From: CAXTSE01 sp964246985
GTDB lineage: Bacteria > Actinomycetota > Actinomycetes > Actinomycetales > Microbacteriaceae
NCBI GenBank assembly: GCA_964246985.1
Contig: CAXTSE010000007.1
Span: 62,001-126,000 of the forward strand
Direction: 5' to 3'
Length of the DNA: 64,000 nt
The notes under the pieces: generated by a model
What the model was told of the DNA's origin: nothing
What the model saw: only the letters and a program-made list of their open reading frames with translations
Databases searched by the model: none
Translations under genes and position numbers: made by a program
Shown here: piece after piece, positions 53,515 through 61,664 of the stretch
Layout of the letters: the number at the start of each line of letters is the position of its first letter
Position numbering within the stretch: the first letter of the stretch is position 1

Positions 53515-53781
53515 GTCGAGCTGTACCTCTGGTTGGTCGGGAGGAGAGAAGGGCCGCGTGCGAAGTTGTACACAGGGTTATCCACGGGGCCGAAGCGTAT
53601 TCACCTTAGTTCCGACCACCGTGTCGTAGGCAAGTTCCCGACCATCGGGTGTGGATAATGGACGGTTGGCCTCCTCAGGTTTGACCGAACCCGATCGAGG
53701 CCCTATTTTTAATCAGTTGACGGCCGTATGGCGCCGTCCCCGTTCTTCCCGATGCATCCCTCGGGTTTTGGAGATATCACC
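53515..53781. promoter_or_regulatory. dnaA-rpmH divergent region with DnaA boxes
   Basis: These 267 bp contain TTGTACACA (53566-53574), TTATCCACG (53578-53586) and TGTGGATAA (53650-53658, exact on the minus strand), and the AT-rich run CTATTTTTAATCAG near 53702-53715. The latter is the most AT-rich stretch near the origin and may be part of the unwinding element or the rpmH promoter. The dnaA promoter must lie here too. Confidence 0.7.
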
Positions 53782-53919
53782 ATGAGCAAGCGAACCTTCC
53801 AGCCGAACAACCGGCGCCGTGCCAAGGTCCACGGCTTCCGTCTGCGCATGCGCACGCGCGCCGGCCGGGCGATCCTGGGTGCGCGTCGTCGCAAGGGTCG
53901 CACCGAGCTCTCCGCGTAA
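53782..53919 (+). CDS. rpmH: 50S ribosomal protein L34
   Basis: A 45-residue, strongly basic protein: MSKRTFQPNNRRRAKVHGF and MRTRAGRAILGARRRKGR. Complete and typical in length. The first gene of the rightward unit rpmH-rnpA-yidD-yidC-jag. Confidence 0.98.
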   Translation: MSKRTFQPNNRRRAKVHGFRLRMRTRAGRAILGARRRKGRTELSA

Positions 53920-53926
53920 CTCGGCT

Positions 53927-54280
53927 TTGCTCGCCAGGGCGAACCGGGTGGTCCGGCCGGAGGACTTCCGCACCGTCGTGCGTCGAGGTCGCCGATCGTC
54001 GTCGCCTCTGGCGGTCTACTACCGAGTCGAGCGCTCCGGCGACGACCCGGTGAGGTTCGGCTTCATCGTCTCGCGCGCTGTGGGCGGGGCAGTCGACCGC
54101 AACCTGCTTCGCCGCAGGATGCGTGCGGTCGGTCGCGAGATCGTCGATGCAGGCGGCCGCGGATCCGACGTCGTCCTGCGCGCACTCCCGGGCAGTGCTC
54201 AGATGGACTGGCCTACAGTCTCGGCAGACATGCACGCAGCACTGGACGTCCCTCTGCACGCAGTGCGGGATCAGCGATGA
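53927..54280 (+). CDS. rnpA: ribonuclease P protein component
   Basis: A 117-residue basic protein with the RNR motif in VDRNLLRRRMRAVGRE and the N-terminal ARANRVVRPEDFRTVVRRG. It helps the RNA subunit trim 5' ends of tRNAs. The TTG 7 bp after rpmH is chosen because it gives the family N-terminus MLARANRV; a GTG at 53948 would cut it off. Confidence 0.93.
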   Translation: MLARANRVVRPEDFRTVVRRGRRSSSPLAVYYRVERSGDDPVRFGFIVSRAVGGAVDRNLLRRRMRAVGREIVDAGGRGSDVVLRALPGSAQMDWPTVSADMHAALDVPLHAVRDQR

Positions 54281-54624
54281 TCCGCGCGCTGTCCTTCGTC
54301 ATGCTCCTCCCCCGCAACGTCTGCGTCCTGATCCTCCGGGCCTATCGCGCAGTCATCTCCCCGCTCTACGGCGATGTCTGCCGCTACTACCCCAGCTGCT
54401 CGGCCTACGCTCTCGGAGCGATCCAGCAGCACGGGGTCGTGACGGGCGTCGGACTCGGCAGCTGGCGCCTGATGCGGTGCCACCCGTGGGCCGCCGGCGG
54501 CGTCGACGATGTGCCCGAACCGCGCCGCGGCCGCCGCCGCACCACAGATTTCGGCTTCGTCATCGACGGGCGTCACAGCCCCGACGACGCTCACGTTCTA
54601 CACAGAGAGGGCGCTCATGCCTGA
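54277..54624 (+). CDS. yidD: membrane protein insertion efficiency factor YidD
   Basis: A 115-residue protein with YRAVISPLYGDVCRYYPSCS and YALGAIQQHGVVTGVGLG, the YidD core, ending RCHPWAAGG. The last 35 residues are an extra polar tail. It overlaps rnpA by 4 nt and yidC by 8 nt and helps YidC-dependent membrane insertion. Confidence 0.95.
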   Translation: MIRALSFVMLLPRNVCVLILRAYRAVISPLYGDVCRYYPSCSAYALGAIQQHGVVTGVGLGSWRLMRCHPWAAGGVDDVPEPRRGRRRTTDFGFVIDGRHSPDDAHVLHREGAHA

Positions 54625-55612
54625 CATCATCGGAACCATCCTGACCCCCATCAAGTGGGTGATCGAGGGTCTGCTCGTCGGGTTCCACTGGCTGCTGACC
54701 GCCGCGGGCATGGATGGGGGCGCCGGTCTCACCTGGGTGCTCTCGATCGTCGGACTCGTGCTCGTCGTCCGCGCCGCACTCATCCCGATCTTCGTGCGCC
54801 AGATCAAGAGCCAGCGCAAGATGCTCGAGGTCGCGCCACAGCTCAAGAAGCTGCAGGACAAGTACAAGGGCAAGAAGGACCAGTTCTCCCGCGAGGCGAT
54901 GCAGCGCGAGACGATGGAGCTCTACAAGAAGGCCGGCACCAACCCGTTCGCGTCCTGTCTGCCGCTGCTCATCCAGATGCCGATCTTCTTCAGCCTGTTC
55001 TCGGTGCTGAACGAGGCGAAGCCGAACGCCGACGGCGAGTACCGCGCCGGCATCTTCTGGTTGACGCAGGAGTTGTCCGAGCAGTTCGGCAGCTCGTCGC
55101 TGTTCGGCATCGCACCTCTGCGCTTCAGCATCCAGACGGCGCTCGAGGAGAACCCGGTCAACTGGGTCGTCATCATCATCGCCGCCGTGATGGTCGTCAT
55201 CATGACCGCGTCGCAGTTCATCACCCAGCTGCAGATCATGTCGAAGAACCAGTCGCCGGAGATGAAGGAGAGCCCGATGTACCGGCAGCAGAGGATTCTG
55301 CTGTACATCCTTCCCCTGGTCTTCGCCTTCTCGGGCTTCGCCTTCCCCATCGGGGTGATGTTCTACTGGCTGACCTCCAACATCTGGACGATGATCCAGC
55401 AGTTCCTGGTGATCCGGAACATGCCCACGCCGGGATCCGAGGCCGCGTTGGCTCGTGAAGCTCGTCTCGCGAAGAAGAACCGCGCGAAGATGACCTCCGA
55501 TGCGGACGTCCTGTCGGTCGAGGCCGACGAGCCGGCCAAGCCCATCACCACACAGCGTCAGCAGCCGGTCGGCAAGAACCGTGCGAAGAAGAGCGGGAGC
55601 ACCAAGCGATGA
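54617..55612 (+). CDS. yidC: membrane protein insertase YidC
   Basis: A 331-residue Oxa1/YidC-family insertase with five predicted helices. WVLSIVGLVLVVRAALIPIF, a charged cytoplasmic loop, and PFASCLPLLIQMPIFFSLF are typical. It has the short Gram-positive layout without a large periplasmic domain, and a basic C-terminal tail (KKNRAKMTS, KNRAKKSGSTKR) that can bind ribosomes. It overlaps jag by 4 nt. Confidence 0.96.
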   Translation: MPDIIGTILTPIKWVIEGLLVGFHWLLTAAGMDGGAGLTWVLSIVGLVLVVRAALIPIFVRQIKSQRKMLEVAPQLKKLQDKYKGKKDQFSREAMQRETMELYKKAGTNPFASCLPLLIQMPIFFSLFSVLNEAKPNADGEYRAGIFWLTQELSEQFGSSSLFGIAPLRFSIQTALEENPVNWVVIIIAAVMVVIMTASQFITQLQIMSKNQSPEMKESPMYRQQRILLYILPLVFAFSGFAFPIGVMFYWLTSNIWTMIQQFLVIRNMPTPGSEAALAREARLAKKNRAKMTSDADVLSVEADEPAKPITTQRQQPVGKNRAKKSGSTKR

Positions 55613-56226
55613 CTGATTCCACCTCCACCGACACGGCTGAGGCGACGGAGGTCGCGGAGACGGTCGACCTGACCGACACGACGGCCTCGGACGACTCGGG
55701 TACCGACGAGTCGGCGGCCGACCAGCGCGACTCGCCCGTCGGCGACGCGTCGGACGCGGCACCCACCGACGAGCAGCTCGTCGACGAGGGCGACATCGCC
55801 GCGGACTACATCGAGGAGCTCCTCGACATCGCAGACCTGGACGGCGACATCGACATCGACGCCCGTGCCGGTCGCGCGTATGTGAGCGTGACGGCCACCG
55901 GAGACGCCAACCTCGGCCAGCTGGCGAAGCCCGACACCGTCACCGCCCTGCAGGAGCTCACGCGGCTCGCGGTGCAGAGCAAGACCGGACGCTTCTCGCG
56001 GCTGATCCTCGACATCGGGGGATCGCGGGACGCCCGCGCCTCGGAGCTCGCCGCGCTGGTGGACCACGCGGTCGCCCGCATCGAGGCCGGGGCGGCGACG
56101 GCCTCCCTCCCGCCGATGTCGAGCTACGAGCGCAAGGTCGTGCACGACATCGTCGCCGAGCGCGGATTCTCCTCGGAGTCCGAGGGTGAAGGTCGCGACC
56201 GCCACACTGTCATCACCCGCGCCTGA
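55609..56226 (+). CDS. jag: R3H/KH RNA-binding protein Jag (KhpB)
   Basis: A 205-residue protein with a long acidic N-terminus (residues 1-60, rich in Asp/Thr), a KH domain (about 70-135) and an R3H domain (about 140-205, MSSYERKVVHDIVAERG and EGRDRHTVITR). It belongs to the SpoIIIJ-associated/KhpB family, RNA-binding proteins linked to cell elongation in Gram-positives. Confidence 0.93.
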   Translation: MTDSTSTDTAEATEVAETVDLTDTTASDDSGTDESAADQRDSPVGDASDAAPTDEQLVDEGDIAADYIEELLDIADLDGDIDIDARAGRAYVSVTATGDANLGQLAKPDTVTALQELTRLAVQSKTGRFSRLILDIGGSRDARASELAALVDHAVARIEAGAATASLPPMSSYERKVVHDIVAERGFSSESEGEGRDRHTVITRA

Positions 56227-56230
56227 TCGG

Positions 56231-56246
56231 TGTTTCACGTGAAACA
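56231..56246. other. parS: parS site 1
   Basis: TGTTTCACGTGAAACA is a perfect 16-bp parS palindrome, between jag and rsmG. ParB binds it and spreads. Confidence 0.97.
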
Positions 56247-56255
56247 TCGCTCGTC

Positions 56256-56888
56256 GTGAGCGACGTCGAGATCGAGCGGGAGCCGGCGGCGGCCGCCGAC
56301 CTGTTCGGTGAGCACATCGACCTGGCCCGCTCATTCACGGCGGAACTCGGCCGGAGAGGCGAGGAACTCGGACTCATCGGACCGCGAGAGCTTCCGCAGC
56401 TCTGGAGCCGCCACGTCGTCAACTCCGTGCTCGTCGCGCCGTTGCTGCGACCCGGGGTCGTCGGCGACGTAGGCAGCGGCGCGGGCCTGCCGGGGATCGT
56501 GCTGGCCATCGCTCGACCCGACGTGTCGTTCGTGCTCATCGAGCCCATGGAGCGTCGGACCGAGTGGCTGTCATCGGAGGTCGCTCGCCTGGGGCTGACC
56601 AACGTGACCGTGCTGCGTGCCCGCGCCGAGGATGTGTCGCTCGACGCCCCGCTGGACCAGGTGACGGCCCGTGCCGTGTCCGCCCTGCGGACGCTCATCC
56701 CCCTGACGGCGCCGCTGGTCCGGGTGGGAGGCGAGCTCGTGTTCATGAAGGGCGCGCGCGTCGACGACGAGGTCGCGGCGGCCGCGAGAGTCATCCGCTC
56801 CTTCCGCCTGTCGGGTGTCGAGACCCTGCTTCTCGGCGAGGGGATCGTGCCGGAGACCACCCGTGTCTTCCGGGCTACAGTGGGGTGA
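56256..56888 (+). CDS. rsmG: 16S rRNA (guanine527-N7)-methyltransferase RsmG
   Basis: A 210-residue SAM-dependent methyltransferase. The SAM motif is VGDVGSGAGLPGIVLA, followed by VLIEPMERRTEWL and TARAVSALRTLIPLTAPL. It methylates G527; loss gives low-level streptomycin resistance. The GTG start is 9 bp after parS site 1. Confidence 0.95.
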   Translation: MSDVEIEREPAAAADLFGEHIDLARSFTAELGRRGEELGLIGPRELPQLWSRHVVNSVLVAPLLRPGVVGDVGSGAGLPGIVLAIARPDVSFVLIEPMERRTEWLSSEVARLGLTNVTVLRARAEDVSLDAPLDQVTARAVSALRTLIPLTAPLVRVGGELVFMKGARVDDEVAAAARVIRSFRLSGVETLLLGEGIVPETTRVFRATVG

Positions 56889-56922
56889 TCCTGCCGCCCT
56901 TCCCCGAGGGTGTGAGCGCCAA

Positions 56923-56938
56923 CGTTTCACGTGAAACA
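56923..56938. other. parS: parS site 2
   Basis: CGTTTCACGTGAAACA has the 14-bp GTTTCACGTGAAAC core at 56924-56937. It lies 22 bp before the chosen parA start. If a longer parA start were used it would be inside the coding region, reading VSRET. Confidence 0.95.
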
Positions 56939-56959
56939 TCCGAGAGGGACCCCCACCCG

Positions 56960-57850
56960 GTGAGTACCGAGAAGAGCTACGACGAGACGACGCCGCTCGC
57001 GCGTGAAGTCGCCGAGATAGCGAGGCGACGCATGTCCCTGGCCGAGGAAGTCCTGCCGCTGCCCGATCGCACGCGCATCTTCACCATCGCGAACCAGAAG
57101 GGCGGGGTGGGGAAGACCACCACGACCGTCAACCTGGCTGCCGCCCTAGCTCTCTCCGGGGCACGGGTGCTCGTGATCGACCTCGATCCGCAGGGCAACG
57201 CGTCGACGGCGCTGGGGGTCGAGCACCGATCCGAGACCCTCAGCGTGTACGACGTCATCATCAACGACGAGCCCATGCACGAGGTCGTGCAGCGCAGTTC
57301 GGAGTTCCCGGAGCTGTGGTGCATCCCCGCGACGATCCACCTCGCCGGTGCCGAGATCGAGCTCGTGTCGCTCGTCGCCCGTGAGCAGCGCCTCCGCAAG
57401 GCGCTCCAGACGTTCCTCGACGAGTCGCCCGAGCCCTTCCACTACGTCTTCATCGACTGCCCGCCGTCGCTCGGCCTGCTCACGATCAACGCGTTCGTCG
57501 CTGCGCGTGAGGTGCTCATCCCGATCCAGTGCGAGTACTACGCGCTGGAGGGCCTCAGCCAGCTCCTCAACAACATCAAGCTCATCGAGCGGCACCTCAA
57601 CCCCGACCTCGCCGTCTCGACGATCCTGCTGACGATGTACGACGGCCGCACCAACCTCGCGAACCAGGTGGTGCAGGAGGTGCGCGAGCACTTCCCCGAG
57701 CAGGCGCTCACGACGCTGATCCCGCGCTCGGTGCGCATCTCCGAGGCGCCGAGCTACCAGCAGACCGTGATCAGCTACGACGCCAATTCGCCGGGATCCC
57801 TGTCGTACCGTGAGGCCGCCGCCGAGATCGCCCGACGAGGAGAACGCTGA
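56960..57850 (+). CDS. parA: chromosome partitioning ATPase ParA
   Basis: A 296-residue Walker-type ATPase. The deviant Walker A is NQKGGVGKTTTTVN, then IDLDPQGNAST and FIDCPPSLGLLTINA. The GTG at 56960 is chosen for its GAGAGGGAC site and the family start; GTGs at 56912 and 56885 are in frame but would place parS site 2 inside the gene. It moves ParB-parS complexes apart after replication. Confidence 0.94.
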   Translation: MSTEKSYDETTPLAREVAEIARRRMSLAEEVLPLPDRTRIFTIANQKGGVGKTTTTVNLAAALALSGARVLVIDLDPQGNASTALGVEHRSETLSVYDVIINDEPMHEVVQRSSEFPELWCIPATIHLAGAEIELVSLVAREQRLRKALQTFLDESPEPFHYVFIDCPPSLGLLTINAFVAAREVLIPIQCEYYALEGLSQLLNNIKLIERHLNPDLAVSTILLTMYDGRTNLANQVVQEVREHFPEQALTTLIPRSVRISEAPSYQQTVISYDANSPGSLSYREAAAEIARRGER

Positions 57851-58836
57851 TGGCCACCAAACGCACCGGGCTCGGTCGAGGCATCGGCGCCCTGATCCCG
57901 ACCTCCGAGGATCCGACGGCCGACCGCCCCGTCGACGTCTTCTTCGGATCCGGCTCCGGCGACGAGCAGGCCGGCGAGCCGACCACGGGGCAGGCCGACG
58001 CCGGGCTCGTGGCGATCCCCGGCGCCCACCTGGCCAACCTGTCACCCGACGACATCGTGCCGAATCCGCAGCAGCCCCGTCACGAGTTCCGCGAGGAAGA
58101 GCTCGCCGAGCTCGTCGTGTCGGTGCGGGAGTTCGGTGTGCTGCAGCCGATCGTGGTGCGCCGACGCGCCGGAGCGGCGACGGGTGAGCCGCAGTACGAG
58201 CTCATCATGGGGGAGCGGCGCCTCCGCGCGACCAAGCTGGCCGGCCTCCCGACGATCCCCGCGGTCGTCAAGGACACGGCCGACGACGCGATGCTGCGTG
58301 ATGCGCTGCTCGAGAACCTGCACCGCGCCGAGCTGAACCCGCTGGAGGAGGCGTCGGCGTACCAGCAGCTCCTGTCGGACTTCGGCATCACGCAGGACGA
58401 GCTGGCCACGCGCATCGGCCGGTCGCGTCCGCAGATCACCAACACCATCCGCCTCCTCCGGCTGCCGGAGCCCATCCAGCGTCGCGTGGCGTCGGGGGTC
58501 CTGAGCGCCGGGCACGCGCGGGCGATCCTGTCGGTCGGCACGCCGGACGGAATGGAGCGGCTGGCGGCCAAGATCGTCAACGAGGAGCTGTCGGTGCGCG
58601 GTGCCGAGGCGGCGGCCTCCCGTCTGGCACCCGAGAAGCCGGCGAAGGCCGCCAAGCCGACGGCCGGGAAGCGGCAGGGTCAGCTCGACGAGATCGCCGA
58701 GCGTCTCGGCGACACGCTCGACACCCGCGTGAAGATCGCCCTCGGCGCCACCAAGGGCACGCTCACGATCGAGTTCGCGACGGTCGGCGACCTGAACCGC
58801 ATCCTCGGGGTGCTGGGGCAGGACACGTTCCGCTAG
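57850..58836 (+). CDS. parB: chromosome partitioning protein ParB
   Basis: A 328-residue CTP-dependent clamp. The N-terminus (KRTGLGRGIGALIP) is the ParA-binding peptide. The CTP-binding part has NPQQPRHEF and GERRLRATKLA. The helix-turn-helix that reads parS is around DELATRIGRSRPQITNTIRLL. A C-terminal dimerisation domain ends it. It starts one base into the parA stop. Confidence 0.97.
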   Translation: MATKRTGLGRGIGALIPTSEDPTADRPVDVFFGSGSGDEQAGEPTTGQADAGLVAIPGAHLANLSPDDIVPNPQQPRHEFREEELAELVVSVREFGVLQPIVVRRRAGAATGEPQYELIMGERRLRATKLAGLPTIPAVVKDTADDAMLRDALLENLHRAELNPLEEASAYQQLLSDFGITQDELATRIGRSRPQITNTIRLLRLPEPIQRRVASGVLSAGHARAILSVGTPDGMERLAAKIVNEELSVRGAEAAASRLAPEKPAKAAKPTAGKRQGQLDEIAERLGDTLDTRVKIALGATKGTLTIEFATVGDLNRILGVLGQDTFR

Positions 58837-58838
58837 CT

Positions 58839-58854
58839 CTGACGCGAGCGTCAG
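58839..58854. terminator. bidirectional hairpin at parB/ddl stops
   Basis: CTGACG (58839-58844) pairs with CGTCAG (58849-58854) over a CGAG tetraloop. It lies in the 14 bp between the stops and overlaps the ddl stop codon. Confidence 0.5.
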
Positions 58855-59804
58855 GCGTCGGCGATCGCCGCTTCCGCCAGCTTCGAGTAGACCCAGCCGA
58901 GGTCGTGACCCGCGGCCTCCAGCGCCTGCGGCACGAGGGACGTCTCGGTCAGACCCGGCAGGACGTTCGCCTCGAGGAACCAGGGCGTCCCCGCGCCGTC
59001 GACGATGAGGTCGACGCGCGAGATGTGGCGCAGCCCGAGCGCGGTGTGGGCGGTCAGCGCGGCCTCCGCCGCGCGGGCGGCGACGTCCTCGGGGATGCGC
59101 GCGGGCACGTAGAACCGGGTCTCGCCCGCGTTGTAGCGCGCCTCGAAGCTGTAAACGCCCGACAGGGGCTCGATCTCGACGGCCGGGAGCGCGACCGGGC
59201 CCTCCCCGGTGTCGATCACGCCGATGGCGATCTCGGTGCCCGCGATCCGCTGCTCCACAAGGGCCACGTCGCCGTACGTGTACGCGTCGACCATCGCGCG
59301 GGGGAGCCCGCCGCGATCGTCGACGATCGTGACGCCCTGCGCCGATCCGCCCTGCGCCGGCTTGACCACGAGCGGCACGGGCAGCTCGTCGGCGATCGCC
59401 TCGAAGACGGCGTCGGCGCCCAGCTCGCGGAACGCATCGCGCGGCAGGGTGATGGATCGCGGGGTCGCCACGCCCGCCCGACCGACGATCGTCTTGGCAG
59501 TCGGCTTGTCCCAGGCGAGCCGGGCGGCATCGGCGCGGGATCCGACGAATGGAACCCCGAGGAACTCGAGCAGCCCGCGCAGAGCGCCATCCTCACCGCT
59601 CGCGCCGTGCAGGGCCGGCCACACCACGTCGGGGCGGCTGGTGCGCAGGAACGACAGCAGCGACGCATCCGGATCACGCAGTTCGACCCGGTGGCCGTGC
59701 TCGAGCAGGCTGTCGGCGACACGTCGTCCGGAACGCAGGGACACGTCGCGCTCGTGCGAGATGCCGCCGGCGAGCACGACGATGCGGGGGAGCGGAGCGT
59801 TCAT
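58851..59804 (-). CDS. ddl: D-alanine--D-alanine ligase
   Basis: A 317-residue ATP-grasp enzyme with the N-terminal VVLAGGISHERDVSLRSGR, the serine loop LHGASGEDGALRG, the ATP-grasp VVKPAQGGSAQGV, and the metal-binding FLEANVLPGLTETSL. It joins two D-Ala for peptidoglycan. It is short for the family and lacks the VanA-type features. A GAGGAA lies before the ATG. Confidence 0.93.
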   Translation of the reverse strand: MNAPLPRIVVLAGGISHERDVSLRSGRRVADSLLEHGHRVELRDPDASLLSFLRTSRPDVVWPALHGASGEDGALRGLLEFLGVPFVGSRADAARLAWDKPTAKTIVGRAGVATPRSITLPRDAFRELGADAVFEAIADELPVPLVVKPAQGGSAQGVTIVDDRGGLPRAMVDAYTYGDVALVEQRIAGTEIAIGVIDTGEGPVALPAVEIEPLSGVYSFEARYNAGETRFYVPARIPEDVAARAAEAALTAHTALGLRHISRVDLIVDGAGTPWFLEANVLPGLTETSLVPQALEAAGHDLGWVYSKLAEAAIADA

Positions 59805-59851
59805 GATTCCTCACCGAGGGGGATGGACACGGACAGGACCGACGGTCGACG

Positions 59852-61189
59852 TCAGCCGACGTTCGGCGGGAGCACGCCCTCACGTTCGGCGGGGAGCGTG
59901 AGGGCTCCGGTCTGCGAGAACTCGTTGAGCAGGGCGAGCTCGCCGTTGATGACCGTCGCGAGGCGGCGGATGCCCTCGCGGATGAAGTCAGGCGTCGGGT
60001 AGCAGAACGACAGCCGCATGGCGGAGCGCCCGCCGCCGTCGGCGTGGAATGCGGTGCCCGGCGTGTAGGCCACCAGCTCCTTCACGGCTCTCGGCAGCAT
60101 GGCCTTCGAGTCGAGGTGGTCCGGCAGGGTCAGCCAGACGTAGAAGCCGCCGGCGGGGACCGTCCAGGTCAGGGCGGGCAGCTGCTCGCCCAACGCCGAC
60201 AGCATCGCGTCGCGCCGCTCGCGGTACACGCCGCGGAAGGTGTCGATCTGACCGCGCCAGTCGGCGGTGGAGAGATACTCGGAGATGACGACCTGCGAGA
60301 ACGAGCTGGGCGAGAGCACCGCCGCCTCGTTCGCGAGAATGAGCTTCTCTCGGATCGCGTGGGGGGCCACGGCCCATCCGACCCGCAGTCCCGGCGCGAG
60401 GGTCTTCGAGAACGTGCCGAGGTAGATGACCCCGTCCTCGTCGACCGAGCGCATCGCCTGCGGCGGCGCCTGATCGAAGTAGAGCAGCCCGTACGGGTTG
60501 TCCTCCACGACGAGGATGTCGTTCTCGCGGCAGATCTCGAGCACCTCCATGCGGCGCTCCCACGACAGCGTGACGCCCATCGGGTTCTGGAACGAGGGGA
60601 TCGTGTAGAGGAACTTGATGCGTCGTCCCTCGGTGCGGAGGCGTGCGATCGTCTCGCGCAGCGACTGCGGCACGAGGCCCTGGTCGTCCATCTCGACGTG
60701 GGCCACGTCGGCTTGGAACGAGCGGAAGACCACGAGCGCCGTCACGTACGACGGACCCTCGGCGATGACGACGTCGCCCGGATCCAGGAAGAGCTTCGAC
60801 ACCAGCTCGAGCGCGTGCTGCGAGCCTGTCGTGACCACCACGTCGTCGACACCGGCGTGGATGCCCTCGAGCGCCATGACCTCGAGGATCTGCTCGCGCA
60901 GCTGCGGCGTGCCCTGGCCCGATCCGTACTGCAGCGCCACGGCGCCGCGGTCGCGCACCGTGCGCTCGACCGCCGTCGCCACGAGCTCCTGCGGGAGAGC
61001 CGAGACGTAGGGCATGCCGCCCGCGAGCGAGACGACCTCGGGACGCGACGCGACGGCGAAGAGCGCGCGCACCTCGGAGACGGTCAGACCGGCGGTGCGC
61101 TCCGCGTAGTGCGCGTACCAGGGGTCGAGGTTGTTGCCCTGTACCCTCTGCGCCCCCTGTGACGTCTGGGGGCCCTGCGCGTTGTCCAT
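59852..61189 (-). CDS. class I/II PLP-dependent aminotransferase
   Basis: A 445-residue fold-type I aminotransferase. The PLP-binding Lys is in YLGTFSKTLAPGLRVGW, and the substrate carboxylate Arg is in AMRLSFCYP. The N-terminus has LAGGMPYVSALP, as in the LysN/2-aminoadipate and MocR-like branch, but there is no winged-helix domain. It transfers amino groups to a 2-oxo acid; the substrate is not certain. It ends 47 bp before ddl, so they may be co-transcribed. Confidence 0.85.
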   Translation of the reverse strand: MDNAQGPQTSQGAQRVQGNNLDPWYAHYAERTAGLTVSEVRALFAVASRPEVVSLAGGMPYVSALPQELVATAVERTVRDRGAVALQYGSGQGTPQLREQILEVMALEGIHAGVDDVVVTTGSQHALELVSKLFLDPGDVVIAEGPSYVTALVVFRSFQADVAHVEMDDQGLVPQSLRETIARLRTEGRRIKFLYTIPSFQNPMGVTLSWERRMEVLEICRENDILVVEDNPYGLLYFDQAPPQAMRSVDEDGVIYLGTFSKTLAPGLRVGWAVAPHAIREKLILANEAAVLSPSSFSQVVISEYLSTADWRGQIDTFRGVYRERRDAMLSALGEQLPALTWTVPAGGFYVWLTLPDHLDSKAMLPRAVKELVAYTPGTAFHADGGGRSAMRLSFCYPTPDFIREGIRRLATVINGELALLNEFSQTGALTLPAEREGVLPPNVG

Positions 61190-61238
61190 ACCCGGTCCGT
61201 TCGTGCGAATCGTTCCAGGGTAGCCGCAGAAACGACGA

Positions 61239-61268
61239 GGCCCCCTCTCCGCGTCGCGGGAGGGGGCC
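61239..61268 (-). terminator. terminator of the trxB-trxA unit
   Basis: GGCCCCCT (61239-61246) pairs with AGGGGGCC (61261-61268), with further pairing inside. It lies 20 bp beyond the trxA stop codon in the direction of transcription. Confidence 0.75.
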
Positions 61269-61288
61269 AGGTGTCTGCGAGTGGCTGC

Positions 61289-61615
61289 CTAGGCGAGGAA
61301 CTCGGCGAGGTCGGCCTCGAGTGCCGGCTTCGGCTTCGCGCCGATGACGCGCTTGACGACCTCGCCGCCCTTGAAGACGTACATCGCCGGGATCGACGTG
61401 ATGCCGTACTTCATCGCGGTCTCGGGGTTGTCGTCGACGTTGAGCTTGACGATGTCGAGCTTCTCGGCGTTCTCCTCCGCGATCTTGTCGAGGATGGGCG
61501 ACACGGCGCGACACGGGCCGCACCACTCCGCCCAGAAGTCGACCATGATCGGCTTGTCGGACTCGAGGACGTCAGCCTGGAAGCTGGCGTCGGTCACATC
61601 CCTGGCACTGGACAT
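61289..61615 (-). CDS. trxA: thioredoxin
   Basis: A 108-residue thioredoxin with the redox motif W31-C-G-P-C35 and the cis-Pro in TSIPAMYVF. It reduces protein disulfides and is reduced by the TrxB encoded 49 bp upstream in the same unit. The ATG chosen gives a normal length; the longer frame adds a low-complexity Ser/Arg leader. Confidence 0.96.
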   Translation of the reverse strand: MSSARDVTDASFQADVLESDKPIMVDFWAEWCGPCRAVSPILDKIAEENAEKLDIVKLNVDDNPETAMKYGITSIPAMYVFKGGEVVKRVIGAKPKPALEADLAEFLA

Positions 61616-61664
61616 CGTTCGTTCCTTCGTTCTGTGGTGTGGGTTCGGTGGTGAGGTGGAGGGG

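Noticed and set aside
56885..56959. Longer ParA starting at 56885 or 56912
   Set aside because: It would have no good ribosome-binding site and would place parS inside the coding sequence; the GTG at 56960 fits better, though not proven.
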